From assembly GCA_965646445.1 (NCBI GenBank), contig CBFFZW010000003.1:40960-104959 (forward strand): a stretch of 64,000 nucleotides of DNA, read 5' to 3'. The stretch is from UBA11524 sp965646445 (lineage in GTDB: Bacteria > Bacillota > Clostridia > Christensenellales > Aristaeellaceae). Shown here one piece after another: positions 51,118-59,619 of this stretch (positions are counted from its first letter, which is position 1; each line of letters starts with the position of its first letter). The position numbers were made by a program, and so were the translations under genes. A model generated the notes under the pieces. It did no database searches. It was given only the letters and a program-made list of their open reading frames with translations, and was not told where the DNA came from.

Positions 51118-52004
51118 GATACCGCCTCCTTCTTCTTGCGCGCGTTGAACAGGATGGTGAACAGGGAGGCCACGCCGATAATCATGGCGATGACGTAGGC
51201 CGCCGCCGCGCCGTAGCCGAACTGCCACTTCTCAAAGGCAGCCTCGTACATGTAGAGCACCATGGTCCGGGTCGCGTTGGCGGCGCCGTCCTTGAAGAGC
51301 ATCTTGGGAATGTCGAAAATCTGCAAACCGCCGATGATGGACGTAATCATGATGTAGAGCATGATGGGCTTGAGCAGCGGCAGGGTGATCTTGGTGATGC
51401 GGTGCCAGGCGTTGGCGCCGTCCACCTCCGCCGCCTCATACACATCCGTGGAGATGGAGTGCAGCCCGGCGGTAATAAAGATGATGTTGTAGCCGAAATT
51501 CTGCCAGCAGATGGCGATTCCGCCGACGGCCTTGGCCAGAATGGGCACATTCTTGAAGTCGATGGCCTCGTCGAAAATGCCCAGCGCCGTGAAGATGTTG
51601 TTCACCGCGCCGCCCGGATAGCCGAATAGCAGCGTGAACAGCATGCCGATGGTAATGGGCGTAATCAGATTGGGGAAGTAGAAGATGCTGCGCAGCGCGT
51701 TCTTGCCCTTCACCCAGCGCTCGTTGAGGATCAGGGAAAGAATCAGGGCAATGGTCAGCTGCGGAATGATGGAGAACAGCCATATCTGAATGGTGTTCAC
51801 CACACTGTCCCAGAAGAACGACGAGGATATCAGCCGCGAGTAATTCTCCAGGCCGACGTAGCTCATCTGCAGGGACAGGGGATCGTAGGAATGGAACGAG
51901 ATGAACAGCGAGTAGAAAATGGGGTAAATGCTGAAGGTCAAAAAGGAAGCAAAAAACGGAAGAATGAACAGGTAGGCCCATTTTTGACGTTTCCTTGTGT
52001 ACAT
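51114..52004 (-). CDS. ABC sugar permease, LacF/UgpA type (importer 3)
   Basis: Membrane permease of 296 residues: YTRKRQKWAYLFILPFF at the N-terminus, six helices and the EAA loop YEAAEVDGANAWHRITKITLPLL. AAAGG lies 9 bases before ATG 52004. It is the first transport gene after the LacI repressor (36-base gap) and is translationally coupled to the second permease. No ATPase is encoded in the operon. Confidence 0.93.
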   Translation of the reverse strand: MYTRKRQKWAYLFILPFFASFLTFSIYPIFYSLFISFHSYDPLSLQMSYVGLENYSRLISSSFFWDSVVNTIQIWLFSIIPQLTIALILSLILNERWVKGKNALRSIFYFPNLITPITIGMLFTLLFGYPGGAVNNIFTALGIFDEAIDFKNVPILAKAVGGIAICWQNFGYNIIFITAGLHSISTDVYEAAEVDGANAWHRITKITLPLLKPIMLYIMITSIIGGLQIFDIPKMLFKDGAANATRTMVLYMYEAAFEKWQFGYGAAAAYVIAMIIGVASLFTILFNARKKKEAVS

Positions 52005-52040
52005 GTTCCCACACCTTTCCCTTTGATTCGCGTTATGGCG

Positions 52041-53030
52041 TCATGTCGATTCCCGCGTGACCAGCGTGGGCATGGCGTAGGTCGCGCAGCTGTTGCCCGG
52101 CTTGCCCTTGATCCTGGCAATGACCTGCTCCGTCGCCAGCTCCCCGATCTGGAGAAGCGGCTGATCCAGCGTGGTGATGGACGGCTTGACAAATTCGCAG
52201 ATGGGCGCGTCGTCAAAGCCAGCCACCGCCACATCCTGCGGAACCCGAAGCCCGCCGTCCTGCAAGGCCATCATGCCGCCGTAGGTTGAATAAGCGTTGG
52301 AGCCCACCAGCGCGGTGAAACGCTCCTGCTTCATCAGGGCGCTGACGCCCTGGTACGCCTCCTTCACCGACCAGCCCACCCGGCGGATCAGCCGCTCATC
52401 CGGCGTGATGCCGGCATTCTCCAGCGCCTGAAGGTATCCTCTGCGCCGGGAGGCGGCGGCCGGCATGTTGTCCGGCCCTTCCAGATAGGCGATGCGCGTG
52501 TGGCCCCGTTCAATCAGATACCTGACCTCGGCCATGGTACCGTTCATGTTGTCCACATCCACCGTGGGGATGCCAGTCTCGCCCGCCGCGTCTCCGACCA
52601 GCACCACCGACAGTCCGCTGTCCCGCAGCGTCCGCACCTGCTCCGATCGCCTTCGGCCAAAGCTGACGCATATCAGGCCGTCCACCGTGGAGGAATGAAA
52701 GAGCGAAATGTAGTCCTTCTCCTCCTTCTGCTCCGCCGCGCGGGAAAGGAAGATGCAGTTATAGCCGCGCCGCCCGGCCGCGCCCTGGATCCCGGCCATC
52801 ATCGTGCCATAAATGTAGTTGGAAATATCGTCAAACACGATGCCGATCATGTTGGTGCGGCTGTTGACCAGCCGACGGGCATTCACGTTGGGGCGATAAT
52901 CCAGGCTGACAATGGCCTTTTCAATCCTGTCGGACACATTGGGACTGACGCTGCCGCCGTTGAGATAGCGCGAAACGGTGCTCTTGGAGGTCTCCGCAAA
53001 AGCGGCGATGTCGTTGATCGTTGCTGCCAT
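52041..53030 (-). CDS. LacI family transcriptional repressor
   Basis: Repressor of 329 residues. The N-terminal helix-turn-helix and hinge (ATINDIAAFAETSKSTVSRYLNGG, DYRPNVNARRLVN) precede a periplasmic-binding-protein-like effector domain. GGAGG precedes ATG 53030. It is the first gene of the nine-gene minus-strand operon. A perfect palindrome GGGAACGTTCCC lies between its promoter and its start and a related CGGGATCGTTCCCG lies about 150 bases further up, so autoregulation with two operators is probable. The inducer is presumably the imported sugar. Confidence 0.94.
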   Translation of the reverse strand: MAATINDIAAFAETSKSTVSRYLNGGSVSPNVSDRIEKAIVSLDYRPNVNARRLVNSRTNMIGIVFDDISNYIYGTMMAGIQGAAGRRGYNCIFLSRAAEQKEEKDYISLFHSSTVDGLICVSFGRRRSEQVRTLRDSGLSVVLVGDAAGETGIPTVDVDNMNGTMAEVRYLIERGHTRIAYLEGPDNMPAAASRRRGYLQALENAGITPDERLIRRVGWSVKEAYQGVSALMKQERFTALVGSNAYSTYGGMMALQDGGLRVPQDVAVAGFDDAPICEFVKPSITTLDQPLLQIGELATEQVIARIKGKPGNSCATYAMPTLVTREST

Positions 53031-53066
53031 GCGTCACTCCTCCCTTCACCGTTTTTCCGCTTTTGT

Positions 53067-53120
53067 GGGAACGTTCCCTCTTTTCGCCCTCATCATATCA
53101 TCATTTTCTTTCATTGTCAA
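53067..53120 (-). promoter_or_regulatory. LacI operon promoter and operator O1
   Basis: Minus strand TTGACA (53120-53115), 17-base spacer, TATGAT (53097-53092), then the perfect 12-base palindrome GGGAACGTTCCC (53078-53067) just past the expected transcription start. This is a standard repression layout for LacI proteins, with the central CG pair. Confidence 0.85.
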
Positions 53121-53216
53121 GCACATTTTTTAAAATTTTGTTTTATTTAGCCGTTTATCAACCTATATAAGCAGTTATCGTCCTGAATGGGCGGTTCTTC
53201 CACTTCATCAAATATA

Positions 53217-53230
53217 CGGGATCGTTCCCG
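53217..53230. promoter_or_regulatory. Second LacI-type operator O2
   Basis: CGGGATCGTTCCCG shares the GGGA-CG-TCCC pattern of O1 with one asymmetric pair. Its centre is 151 bases from that of O1, upstream of the operon promoter, so DNA looping is conceivable. Confidence 0.6.
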
Positions 53231-53461
53231 CTTAATAGAAAACATGTGCTGCCAAGCCATGGACATCAATCAGCGATACAGCCCCCATCGTCCGGCAGCT
53301 TGCTCCTGAACGGTGGACTCAGACGACGTTCAGCAGCAAAACAGCACCCCTTCTTCGCAAGCCGTTCAGTTTGGATGGCGGCAAGCGGTTCTCATCAGCA
53401 ATGAACCATTCCATTGATAGGATAATAATCGGTTTGTCCATGTTCACATTTCCTTTCTCCA

Positions 53462-53490
53462 TTGTAAAGGCATAAGTTAAATGGTAAACT
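53462..53490 (+). promoter_or_regulatory. Promoter of the importer 4 operon
   Basis: TTGTAA (53462-53467), 17-base spacer, TAAACT (53485-53490), leaving a leader of about 135 bases before the first gene. AGTTAAATGGTAAACT across the -10 has AGTT/AACT arms that could be a regulator site. Confidence 0.55.
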
Positions 53491-53631
53491 AAAAACCGTA
53501 AGCGACAGGTTGAAGCAAGGATTCGACGTTTATTACGCAGGAATGAACAATCTGTCTATGCTGATGTGATGTGATAATCCATGTATGTGCTTTTGCGAAG
53601 ACGAATCAATTGCCAGGGAGGAAATGAACGA

Positions 53632-54939
53632 ATGCGTACGCACGCTCCTTCTGTCAGCTTTTTTTCCAGCGACGTCAAGCTGTGCCGAGGCTTTTTGTGG
53701 GCAAAAAAGCAAGCTGAGGCTTATGTACGCGATCATGCGCCCATCGGCCCGTGCTATGAATCGGCGCTGCCCGGGCGGGATTCCTTCTGTATGCGGGACG
53801 CATCCCATCAGGCGATGGGCGCGCATTGCTTAGGACTGCTGCCCCACAACAGGAACATGATGGAGACCTTCGCCCGCCATATCAGCGCGAGCCGGGATTT
53901 CTGCAGCTATTGGGAGATCATGACCAACGGCAAGCCTGCGCCGGTGGACTATGCCAGCGACGATGATTTCTGGTATAACCTGCCCGCCAATTTTGACATA
54001 ACGGACGCCTGCAATCACCTCTTTGACCTGACGGGCGACTTGAGCTACCTGCTGTCTCCCGTGATGGAAGACTTCCATCGCATGACCGTGGAGGATTATC
54101 TGCGCACATGGGATCGGGATCATGACGGCATCGTGGATCGCGTGGACAGCGACGGCCGCCGCGGCATTGCCTCCTATGATGAGGGCAGCACAACAGGTTA
54201 CAGCATCGCGGCGGATGCGCTCTCCCTGGAGTACAGCGCATGGCTGGCGGCGGCGCGAATTTGCCGCCTGAAGGGTGAGGTCGGCAAGGAGGAGACGTGC
54301 AGGCTCAAGGCAGCCAAACTGCAGGAAACGTTTACATCCCAATGGTGGCATGCGGACGAGAAGCGTTTTTATGCCTATAAGCTGGCCCAGGGCGGATTCA
54401 GTGACCGGGCCAGCTTCGATAACGCGGTGACGCCCCTGCGCTGCGGCATCATCCATGCGTCCGAGCAGATGCAGGGGCAGCTGGACTATGTGCTTTCCCT
54501 GGAGCCGTCCATGAACGTGGAGGTACGCTCCTACTTGCCGACCATCCTGTGGCGGCACGGGCGGAACCAGGAGGCCATGGCCATTTGGCTGAAAATGACG
54601 GACAGTGACTATTCCCGCCGGGAATACCCGGAGGTGTCCTATGCGGCAGTGGACGCGCTGATCTTCGGCTATATGGGTCTTTCGGCTGATGCGGCACTGA
54701 GCAGGGTGTGTACCCGCAGCGCCGTGCCGGAGGGAGCGTGGGCGCAGGTAATGGACATGCCCCTGTGGGGAGGAAGCATCAGTCTGCTGCACCGCGGCGG
54801 CGGCTTCAGCGAGCTGACCAATCGCACCGGCAGACCGCTGCATTGGGAGGCGTCCCTATACGGACAGATCCGCTCTGCGCAGGTGCTTCCCGGACAGACG
54901 GTCGTGCTGGAGCCAACGCAAGGGGAAAAGCGCCCATGA
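53632..54939 (+). CDS. Six-hairpin (alpha/alpha-6 barrel) glycosidase-like protein
   Basis: Cytosolic protein of 435 residues with the repeated helical-pair pattern of six-hairpin glycosidases (GH15/63/78-like). Visible features include GRDSFCMRDASHQAMGAHCLGL, SYWEIMTNGKPAPVDYASDDDFWYNLPANFDITDACNHL, WDRDHDGIVDRVDSDGRRGIASYDEGSTTGYS and HADEKRFYAY. Acidic residues in the PVDYASDDDFWYN region are the likely catalytic site. I cannot assign a GH family or linkage. GGAGG lies 10 bases before ATG 53632; an upstream in-frame ATG at 53581 has no site. It heads the importer 4 operon and is coupled by ATGA to an AraC regulator. Confidence 0.75.
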   Translation: MRTHAPSVSFFSSDVKLCRGFLWAKKQAEAYVRDHAPIGPCYESALPGRDSFCMRDASHQAMGAHCLGLLPHNRNMMETFARHISASRDFCSYWEIMTNGKPAPVDYASDDDFWYNLPANFDITDACNHLFDLTGDLSYLLSPVMEDFHRMTVEDYLRTWDRDHDGIVDRVDSDGRRGIASYDEGSTTGYSIAADALSLEYSAWLAAARICRLKGEVGKEETCRLKAAKLQETFTSQWWHADEKRFYAYKLAQGGFSDRASFDNAVTPLRCGIIHASEQMQGQLDYVLSLEPSMNVEVRSYLPTILWRHGRNQEAMAIWLKMTDSDYSRREYPEVSYAAVDALIFGYMGLSADAALSRVCTRSAVPEGAWAQVMDMPLWGGSISLLHRGGGFSELTNRTGRPLHWEASLYGQIRSAQVLPGQTVVLEPTQGEKRP

Positions 54940-55847
54940 ACAGAGATCAGCGAATCATCGTCAGCTATGTTCACAACGACAATGAAATCCATAAGCAGTA
55001 CCGTTACCGAACAACGGATTTTGATTACGCCTTGGTAGGCTTCGGCTATCATCAGACGCCGCCCGGATATTCCTACGGGCCGTTAATCCGGGATTTCGCC
55101 ATCATCCATCTGGTGATCCGCGGGCATGGCAAGGCGGTGGTGGACAGCCGTGAGCACACCATCTGTGAGAACCAGTGCTTCCTCTTCCGCCCGAATCAGA
55201 TGCATTACTACGAATCCAGCAAGGATGATCCCTGGGCGTATTACTACTTCAGCTTCTGCGGCAGCGGCGTGGATGAAATCCTGGAGGAGATGGGCTTTGC
55301 GGATAATACCGTCGTCCGGTCGGTGACCGATTCGGCCGCTTTGATCCGTCTGCTTCAGCAGCTGTGCGACACCATCGACGAAACGCTGACGACCTATGTC
55401 CATCAAGGCCTTCTGAGCCTGCTGATTCACCAGTTCGTCAGGATGTCCCTGGATGAGCAGAAGCCTGTGCAGCTGACGGATCCCGAATTCCGCAGCGATC
55501 TGTTCTCCACGCGCAACTACCTGGGGTTGGCCCGGGGAATCATTCACAACAATTATGCCGAACGGATCACCGCCGAGGACATTGCCCGGCAGCTGAACCT
55601 GAGCATTGGATACCTGAATGTGCTGTTCAAGCGTGAAATGAATCAGACGGTGCATCATTACCTGACGGAATACCGCTTGAAGAAAGGGGTGGAGCTGCTG
55701 GAAACCACCTCCAAGCAGATTGTCCAGATTGCCAATGAAGTGGGCTTCAGCGATCCGCTGTACTTCTCCCGGATTTTCACCAAGTTCTACCGCGTGTCCC
55801 CAAAGCAGTACCGATCCATGTGCCAGAGGGCGAGAAAGGAGCAATAA
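54936..55847 (+). CDS. AraC family regulator with cupin sensor domain
   Basis: Transcription factor of 303 residues. The N-terminal AraC_binding cupin (about 40-150, with IIHLVIRGHGKAVVDSREH and LFRPNQMHYYESS) would bind a sugar. The C-terminal double helix-turn-helix (about 200-300) includes AEDIARQLNLSIGYLNVLFKREMNQTVHHYL and SDPLYFSRIFTKFYRVSPKQYR. ATG 54936 overlaps the glycosidase stop. The permease gene begins two bases after its stop, so it is embedded in the operon that it probably activates. Confidence 0.94.
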   Translation: MNRDQRIIVSYVHNDNEIHKQYRYRTTDFDYALVGFGYHQTPPGYSYGPLIRDFAIIHLVIRGHGKAVVDSREHTICENQCFLFRPNQMHYYESSKDDPWAYYYFSFCGSGVDEILEEMGFADNTVVRSVTDSAALIRLLQQLCDTIDETLTTYVHQGLLSLLIHQFVRMSLDEQKPVQLTDPEFRSDLFSTRNYLGLARGIIHNNYAERITAEDIARQLNLSIGYLNVLFKREMNQTVHHYLTEYRLKKGVELLETTSKQIVQIANEVGFSDPLYFSRIFTKFYRVSPKQYRSMCQRARKEQ

Positions 55848-55849
55848 GC

Positions 55850-56794
55850 ATGGAAAAAATGATTCATCCCCGCAAAAGCCTGCGTCAGCATTTGAAGCTG
55901 TTTTTCGCGCCGCAGCAGCTGTCTCTGCAGGCGATGCTGGTTCCGGCGCTGCTGGCCCTGTTCCTGTTCAGCTATTTGCCGATGAGCGGTATCGTCATTT
56001 CGGTGAAGGAATACACGCTGGGCAAATCCTTCTTTGCGGGCGACTGGGTGGGGCTGAAATTCTTTCATCAGGTGCTGACAGACGATACCTTCTGGCGTGC
56101 GGCAAGAAATACCCTGACCATCAGCTGCCTGCATATGATTTTTGTCTTTCCGGCGCCGGTGCTTCTGGCGCTGATGTTCAACGAGTCGTCTCTGCGGCGC
56201 ATCAAGAAGTTTTCCCAAACATGCAGCTATCTGCCCAACTTCCTGTCGATGGTTGTGGTCGCCTCCTTCTGGCAGTTGCTGCTGGGCAACAACGGTCTGG
56301 TCAACAACGCGTTGAAATCCCTCCACCTGATCGATCAGTCCATAGGCTTCTGGACGACGCCGGAATACTATTACCCTCTGGAGGTTCTGGTGAGCCTGTG
56401 GAAGAGTACTGGCTGGAGCGCTATCATCTACTTCTCCGCCATCACCAATGTCAGCGAGGAAGTCTACGAGGCGGCGGTCGTCGATGGCGCCGGGCGGTTC
56501 AGGCGGATGTTTTCCATTGTGCTGCCCTGCATCATTCCTACCGTGGCCGTTAACTGGATCATGTCCATCAGCGGCCTGTTCCGCGGGAGCTTCGATACCT
56601 CCTACCTGCTGGGCAACGCCTTCAATCGGGATTACAGTTACGTCCTGGAATACTACATTACGGAAACGGGCTTATCGCGGCTCCGCTACTCCTATGCCAC
56701 GGCCATCGGGCAGATTCAATCTGTTGTATCCCTGATCCTGCTGTTTTCCGCCAATGCCTTGTCAAGACGCTTTGCAGACACGTCGATTTTCTGA
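55850..56794 (+). CDS. ABC sugar permease, LplB type (importer 4)
   Basis: Membrane permease of 314 residues with six helices, the LplB signature SYLPNFLSMVVVASFWQ and the EAA loop YEAAVVDGAGRFRRMFSIVLPC. AAAGGAG lies 8 bases before ATG 55850; a frame extension to 55820 overlaps the AraC gene and is not needed. It works with the LplC-type permease encoded next and the binding protein at 57820-59448. Confidence 0.93.
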   Translation: MEKMIHPRKSLRQHLKLFFAPQQLSLQAMLVPALLALFLFSYLPMSGIVISVKEYTLGKSFFAGDWVGLKFFHQVLTDDTFWRAARNTLTISCLHMIFVFPAPVLLALMFNESSLRRIKKFSQTCSYLPNFLSMVVVASFWQLLLGNNGLVNNALKSLHLIDQSIGFWTTPEYYYPLEVLVSLWKSTGWSAIIYFSAITNVSEEVYEAAVVDGAGRFRRMFSIVLPCIIPTVAVNWIMSISGLFRGSFDTSYLLGNAFNRDYSYVLEYYITETGLSRLRYSYATAIGQIQSVVSLILLFSANALSRRFADTSIF

Positions 56795-56810
56795 TGAGAG
56801 GGATGGAACA

Positions 56811-57710
56811 ATGGGAAACTCAAAAATCAAGCTCTCCCGTGAAGACCATGTTATGAACAGCCTTGCCAACACCGTGGTCATTGTCTGCCTGATCCTGACC
56901 CTGTATCCGCTGTGGTACTGCGTTGTGTACGCATTCAACGACGGCGTTGATTCCATTAAAGGCGGCGTGTATTTCTGGCCCCGGGCGTTCACATTGGACA
57001 ACTTCGCCCTCGTGCTGCGCAACGGAAAATTCCTTCATGCCTTCGCCGTCACGGTGGCGCGCACGGTTCTGGGCACCATCCTTGCCGTCAGCGTGCTGAT
57101 GCTGGCTTCCTATGCGCTGTTCAAGAAAAATTTGTATTTCCGCAAGTTCTATATGATGCTTTATGTGATCGCTACCTATATTGGCGGCGGCACCATCCCC
57201 TATTATCTGACCCTGCGCAACCTCGGCCTGCTGAACTCCTTCTGGGTCTACATTTTGCCCGGCATGGGCGTCAGCCTGTATAACATGATGCTGGTGCAGG
57301 CCTTCATGAGGGCCTTGCCGGACAGCCTGGAGGAATCGGCCATCATCGACGGCTGCGGTTATTTCCGGGCCTTCCTCAAGATCATTCTGCCCCTGTGCAA
57401 ACCGGTCATTGCCACCATGGCCCTCTTTGCCGCCGTGGGCCACTGGAATGACTGGTACTCCACCGCATACTACACCACCAGCGAAAGCCTGATGACCCTC
57501 TCCACCTATCTGACCAAGCTCATTCAGGAGGAGATGGCGCGCCTGAGCGCACAAAGCCAAGCGCAGTACAGCGTTACAAAGGCCATGCTGGGCGCTGAAG
57601 CATTGCGATATGCCGCCCTTGTGCTGACGATTGCGCCTATCATCACGATTTACCCCTTTTGCCAGAAGTACTTCGTAAAGGGGATGCTGGTAGGGGCTGT
57701 CAAAGCCTGA
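56811..57710 (+). CDS. ABC sugar permease, LplC type (importer 4)
   Basis: Membrane permease of 299 residues with six helices, EAA loop EESAIIDGCGYFRAFLKIILPL and the C-terminal YFVKGMLVGAVKA ending of the LplC group. The supported start is ATG 56811 after GAGGGATGG; the longer frame begins inside the previous gene. The spacing to the preceding permease is 16 bases. Confidence 0.93.
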   Translation: MGNSKIKLSREDHVMNSLANTVVIVCLILTLYPLWYCVVYAFNDGVDSIKGGVYFWPRAFTLDNFALVLRNGKFLHAFAVTVARTVLGTILAVSVLMLASYALFKKNLYFRKFYMMLYVIATYIGGGTIPYYLTLRNLGLLNSFWVYILPGMGVSLYNMMLVQAFMRALPDSLEESAIIDGCGYFRAFLKIILPLCKPVIATMALFAAVGHWNDWYSTAYYTTSESLMTLSTYLTKLIQEEMARLSAQSQAQYSVTKAMLGAEALRYAALVLTIAPIITIYPFCQKYFVKGMLVGAVKA

Positions 57711-57819
57711 TGGTTTACACCATGCGTATGGAAAGGAGGCTGTAGTTCCACCCGGTGCATTCATGTTTCCCCGCCGAGCCGTTTTGTTTGCTGATACGAT
57801 CATGGAAAGGAGCCTATAC

Positions 57820-59448
57820 ATGAAGAAACTGTTTGCGATGCTGCTTGCAGCCGTCATGCTGATGTCCTGCTCCGCCAGTGCGCTGGCGTATGAATGGATC
57901 ACCGATTACGACGAAAGTCTCTACGACTGGAAGACCGACACGACGCCTGTTACCCTTTCTCTGTTCGAGGACTATCCCAACACCACCGTGGATGATGAGA
58001 ACAGCCTGGGTATGAAGAGGCTGAGCGAGAACACCGGCGTCACGCTGGAACGCCTTTTCCCTGTGGCTTATGACGGTACGCAGATCATGCTGATGTTGGC
58101 CAGCAACAGCCTGCCGGACATCATCGTCATGGAAAACAGCGCCGATTGGCTGGACAGCTTTGTTCAGCAGGCCATTGCCAGCGATCAGATCTGGGCCATG
58201 GACGACTTGATTGAGCAGTATGCGCCCAATTTCAAGAGCTTGGTGGCGCCGGAATATTTCGAGAATTTCCAGGAGAGCGACGGAAAGACCTACCGCATTA
58301 CCAATGCGATCAACACCGCTCAAGCGGCGAAGGCCAAGAGCACCTATGGCGTCGTCGGCGGATCCTCCTGCACGCTGGTCAGGATGGACATTTATGAGGA
58401 GATCGGTTCTCCGAACATGTCCACGCCGGATAGTTTTGTCGCGGCCCTGAAGGCCATGCAGGAAAAGTACCCCGACCGGGTACCCTACATCACTCCCGGC
58501 GATGTGTGGAAGCATGCGGCCTCCGTCTTTGGCACGCAGTTCGGCATGCCGCCCTATCATGTACGGGAAGACGGCGTGGTGACGGATCAGCTGTACTCGG
58601 ATGAAGCCCGCCAGGCAGCGCTGTTCGCCAACCGGCTGGCCCGCGAAGGTCTGATGGTGAAGGAATCGCTGATCGCCTCTACCAATGTGTCGGCCATGGT
58701 GTTCAACGGCGAAGTGATGGCCTATTTCTGGAACACCCGCGAGGAAGGAAAGACGCCTGATGACAATCCTGACACATATTTCCACGCCATGGCGCCTTTT
58801 GATACCTACAAGTCCTACAGCACGCCTTCCGTGGGCGGATGGAAAACCATTATGATTTCCAAAAAGTGCGAGCACCCGGATCGTGCGATCCGCGCCCTGG
58901 AATTCATGATGAGCCAGGAGGGCAACCGGATCCTGTACTGGGGCACTGAGGGCAAATCCCCTGCTGAAGGCGGCGCCTGGACGGGCGATTACATCAACGG
59001 GCCTCACTATTACCTGGACGAGGATGGCAAGCCCACCTACTATGCTGACTTCTGGGCGGCCAAGTGCGCCGACTGGGACGGCACTGCCGTCAAGTCCGGC
59101 TTGAAGGAAATCGCCTACGGCGAGGATAGCTATCTGTCCAATGTGGTGACCTGGATGAAGGACGATCCCATCTCTCGGATGGAGGCTGAGTATTACAGCG
59201 GAAAATCCGAATACGCGCCGTGGTTTGCCATCCGCATTCCTGCCGGAACGGAGCTGGCGGACATCGACGCTTCGGTGGATGTGATTAAGTCCGACTATGT
59301 GGCCAAGATTGTTTTCGCCCAAACGGAGGAAGACGCATTAAAGGCCTACGATGAGATGCTTGTCAAGATGGAGAAAGCGGGCCAGGCAAAGCTGGATGAG
59401 TTCTTTACCGCGACGTATACCGAGCTGAAGGAGCAGTACAGCAAATAA
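57820..59448 (+). CDS. Extracellular solute-binding protein (importer 4)
   Basis: Sugar-binding protein of 542 residues (LipO/YtcQ-like). The signal peptide MKKLFAMLLAAVMLMSCSASALA ends in an AxA type I site; the internal Cys lacks a clear lipobox (MSC). The region FVAALKAMQEKYPDRVPYITPGD and VGGWKTIMISKKCEHPDRAIRALEFM are typical of the family. AAAGGAG is 7 bases before ATG 57820. A near-duplicate of that ribosome-binding site occurs about 75 bases upstream without a start codon at proper distance. It ends the importer 4 operon before a terminator. Confidence 0.92.
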   Translation: MKKLFAMLLAAVMLMSCSASALAYEWITDYDESLYDWKTDTTPVTLSLFEDYPNTTVDDENSLGMKRLSENTGVTLERLFPVAYDGTQIMLMLASNSLPDIIVMENSADWLDSFVQQAIASDQIWAMDDLIEQYAPNFKSLVAPEYFENFQESDGKTYRITNAINTAQAAKAKSTYGVVGGSSCTLVRMDIYEEIGSPNMSTPDSFVAALKAMQEKYPDRVPYITPGDVWKHAASVFGTQFGMPPYHVREDGVVTDQLYSDEARQAALFANRLAREGLMVKESLIASTNVSAMVFNGEVMAYFWNTREEGKTPDDNPDTYFHAMAPFDTYKSYSTPSVGGWKTIMISKKCEHPDRAIRALEFMMSQEGNRILYWGTEGKSPAEGGAWTGDYINGPHYYLDEDGKPTYYADFWAAKCADWDGTAVKSGLKEIAYGEDSYLSNVVTWMKDDPISRMEAEYYSGKSEYAPWFAIRIPAGTELADIDASVDVIKSDYVAKIVFAQTEEDALKAYDEMLVKMEKAGQAKLDEFFTATYTELKEQYSK

Positions 59449-59510
59449 CGCCTGCTCGTGCAGAATGGTCATCCGCTGCAGCGCGATATGAAGCCTGCAG
59501 CAACAACAAG

Positions 59511-59542
59511 CGCCGGAGGCCGGCCGTGCCTTCGGCGTTTTT
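59511..59542 (+). terminator. Terminator of the importer 4 operon
   Basis: CGCCGGAGGC (59511-59520) pairs with GCCTTCGGCG (59528-59537, one G-U pair), followed by TTTTT. Confidence 0.85.
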
Positions 59543-59619
59543 CCTGTCCCGCAAGCGTTTGTTCGATAAGCAAGGGAAGGCGACGGTTGAACAATCAACA
59601 AGGCAGATGAGGTGTTATC

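Larger units (their letters stand above)
53121..53631. other. Divergent intergenic region, no supported gene
   Basis: About 510 bases between the LacI operon and the plus-strand importer 4 operon. It contains operator O2 (53217-53230) and the plus-strand promoter at 53462-53490. A 40-codon minus-strand frame (53441-53319) with a weak AAAGGA site begins MDKPIIILSMEWF but resembles nothing I recognise. The first ~120 bases are AT-rich. Confidence 0.6.

Noticed and set aside
53319..53441. 40-codon minus-strand frame with a weak AAAGGA site in the 53 kb intergenic region
   Set aside because: No recognisable homology and only a modest start context; it overlaps a promoter region. Kept only as a note.
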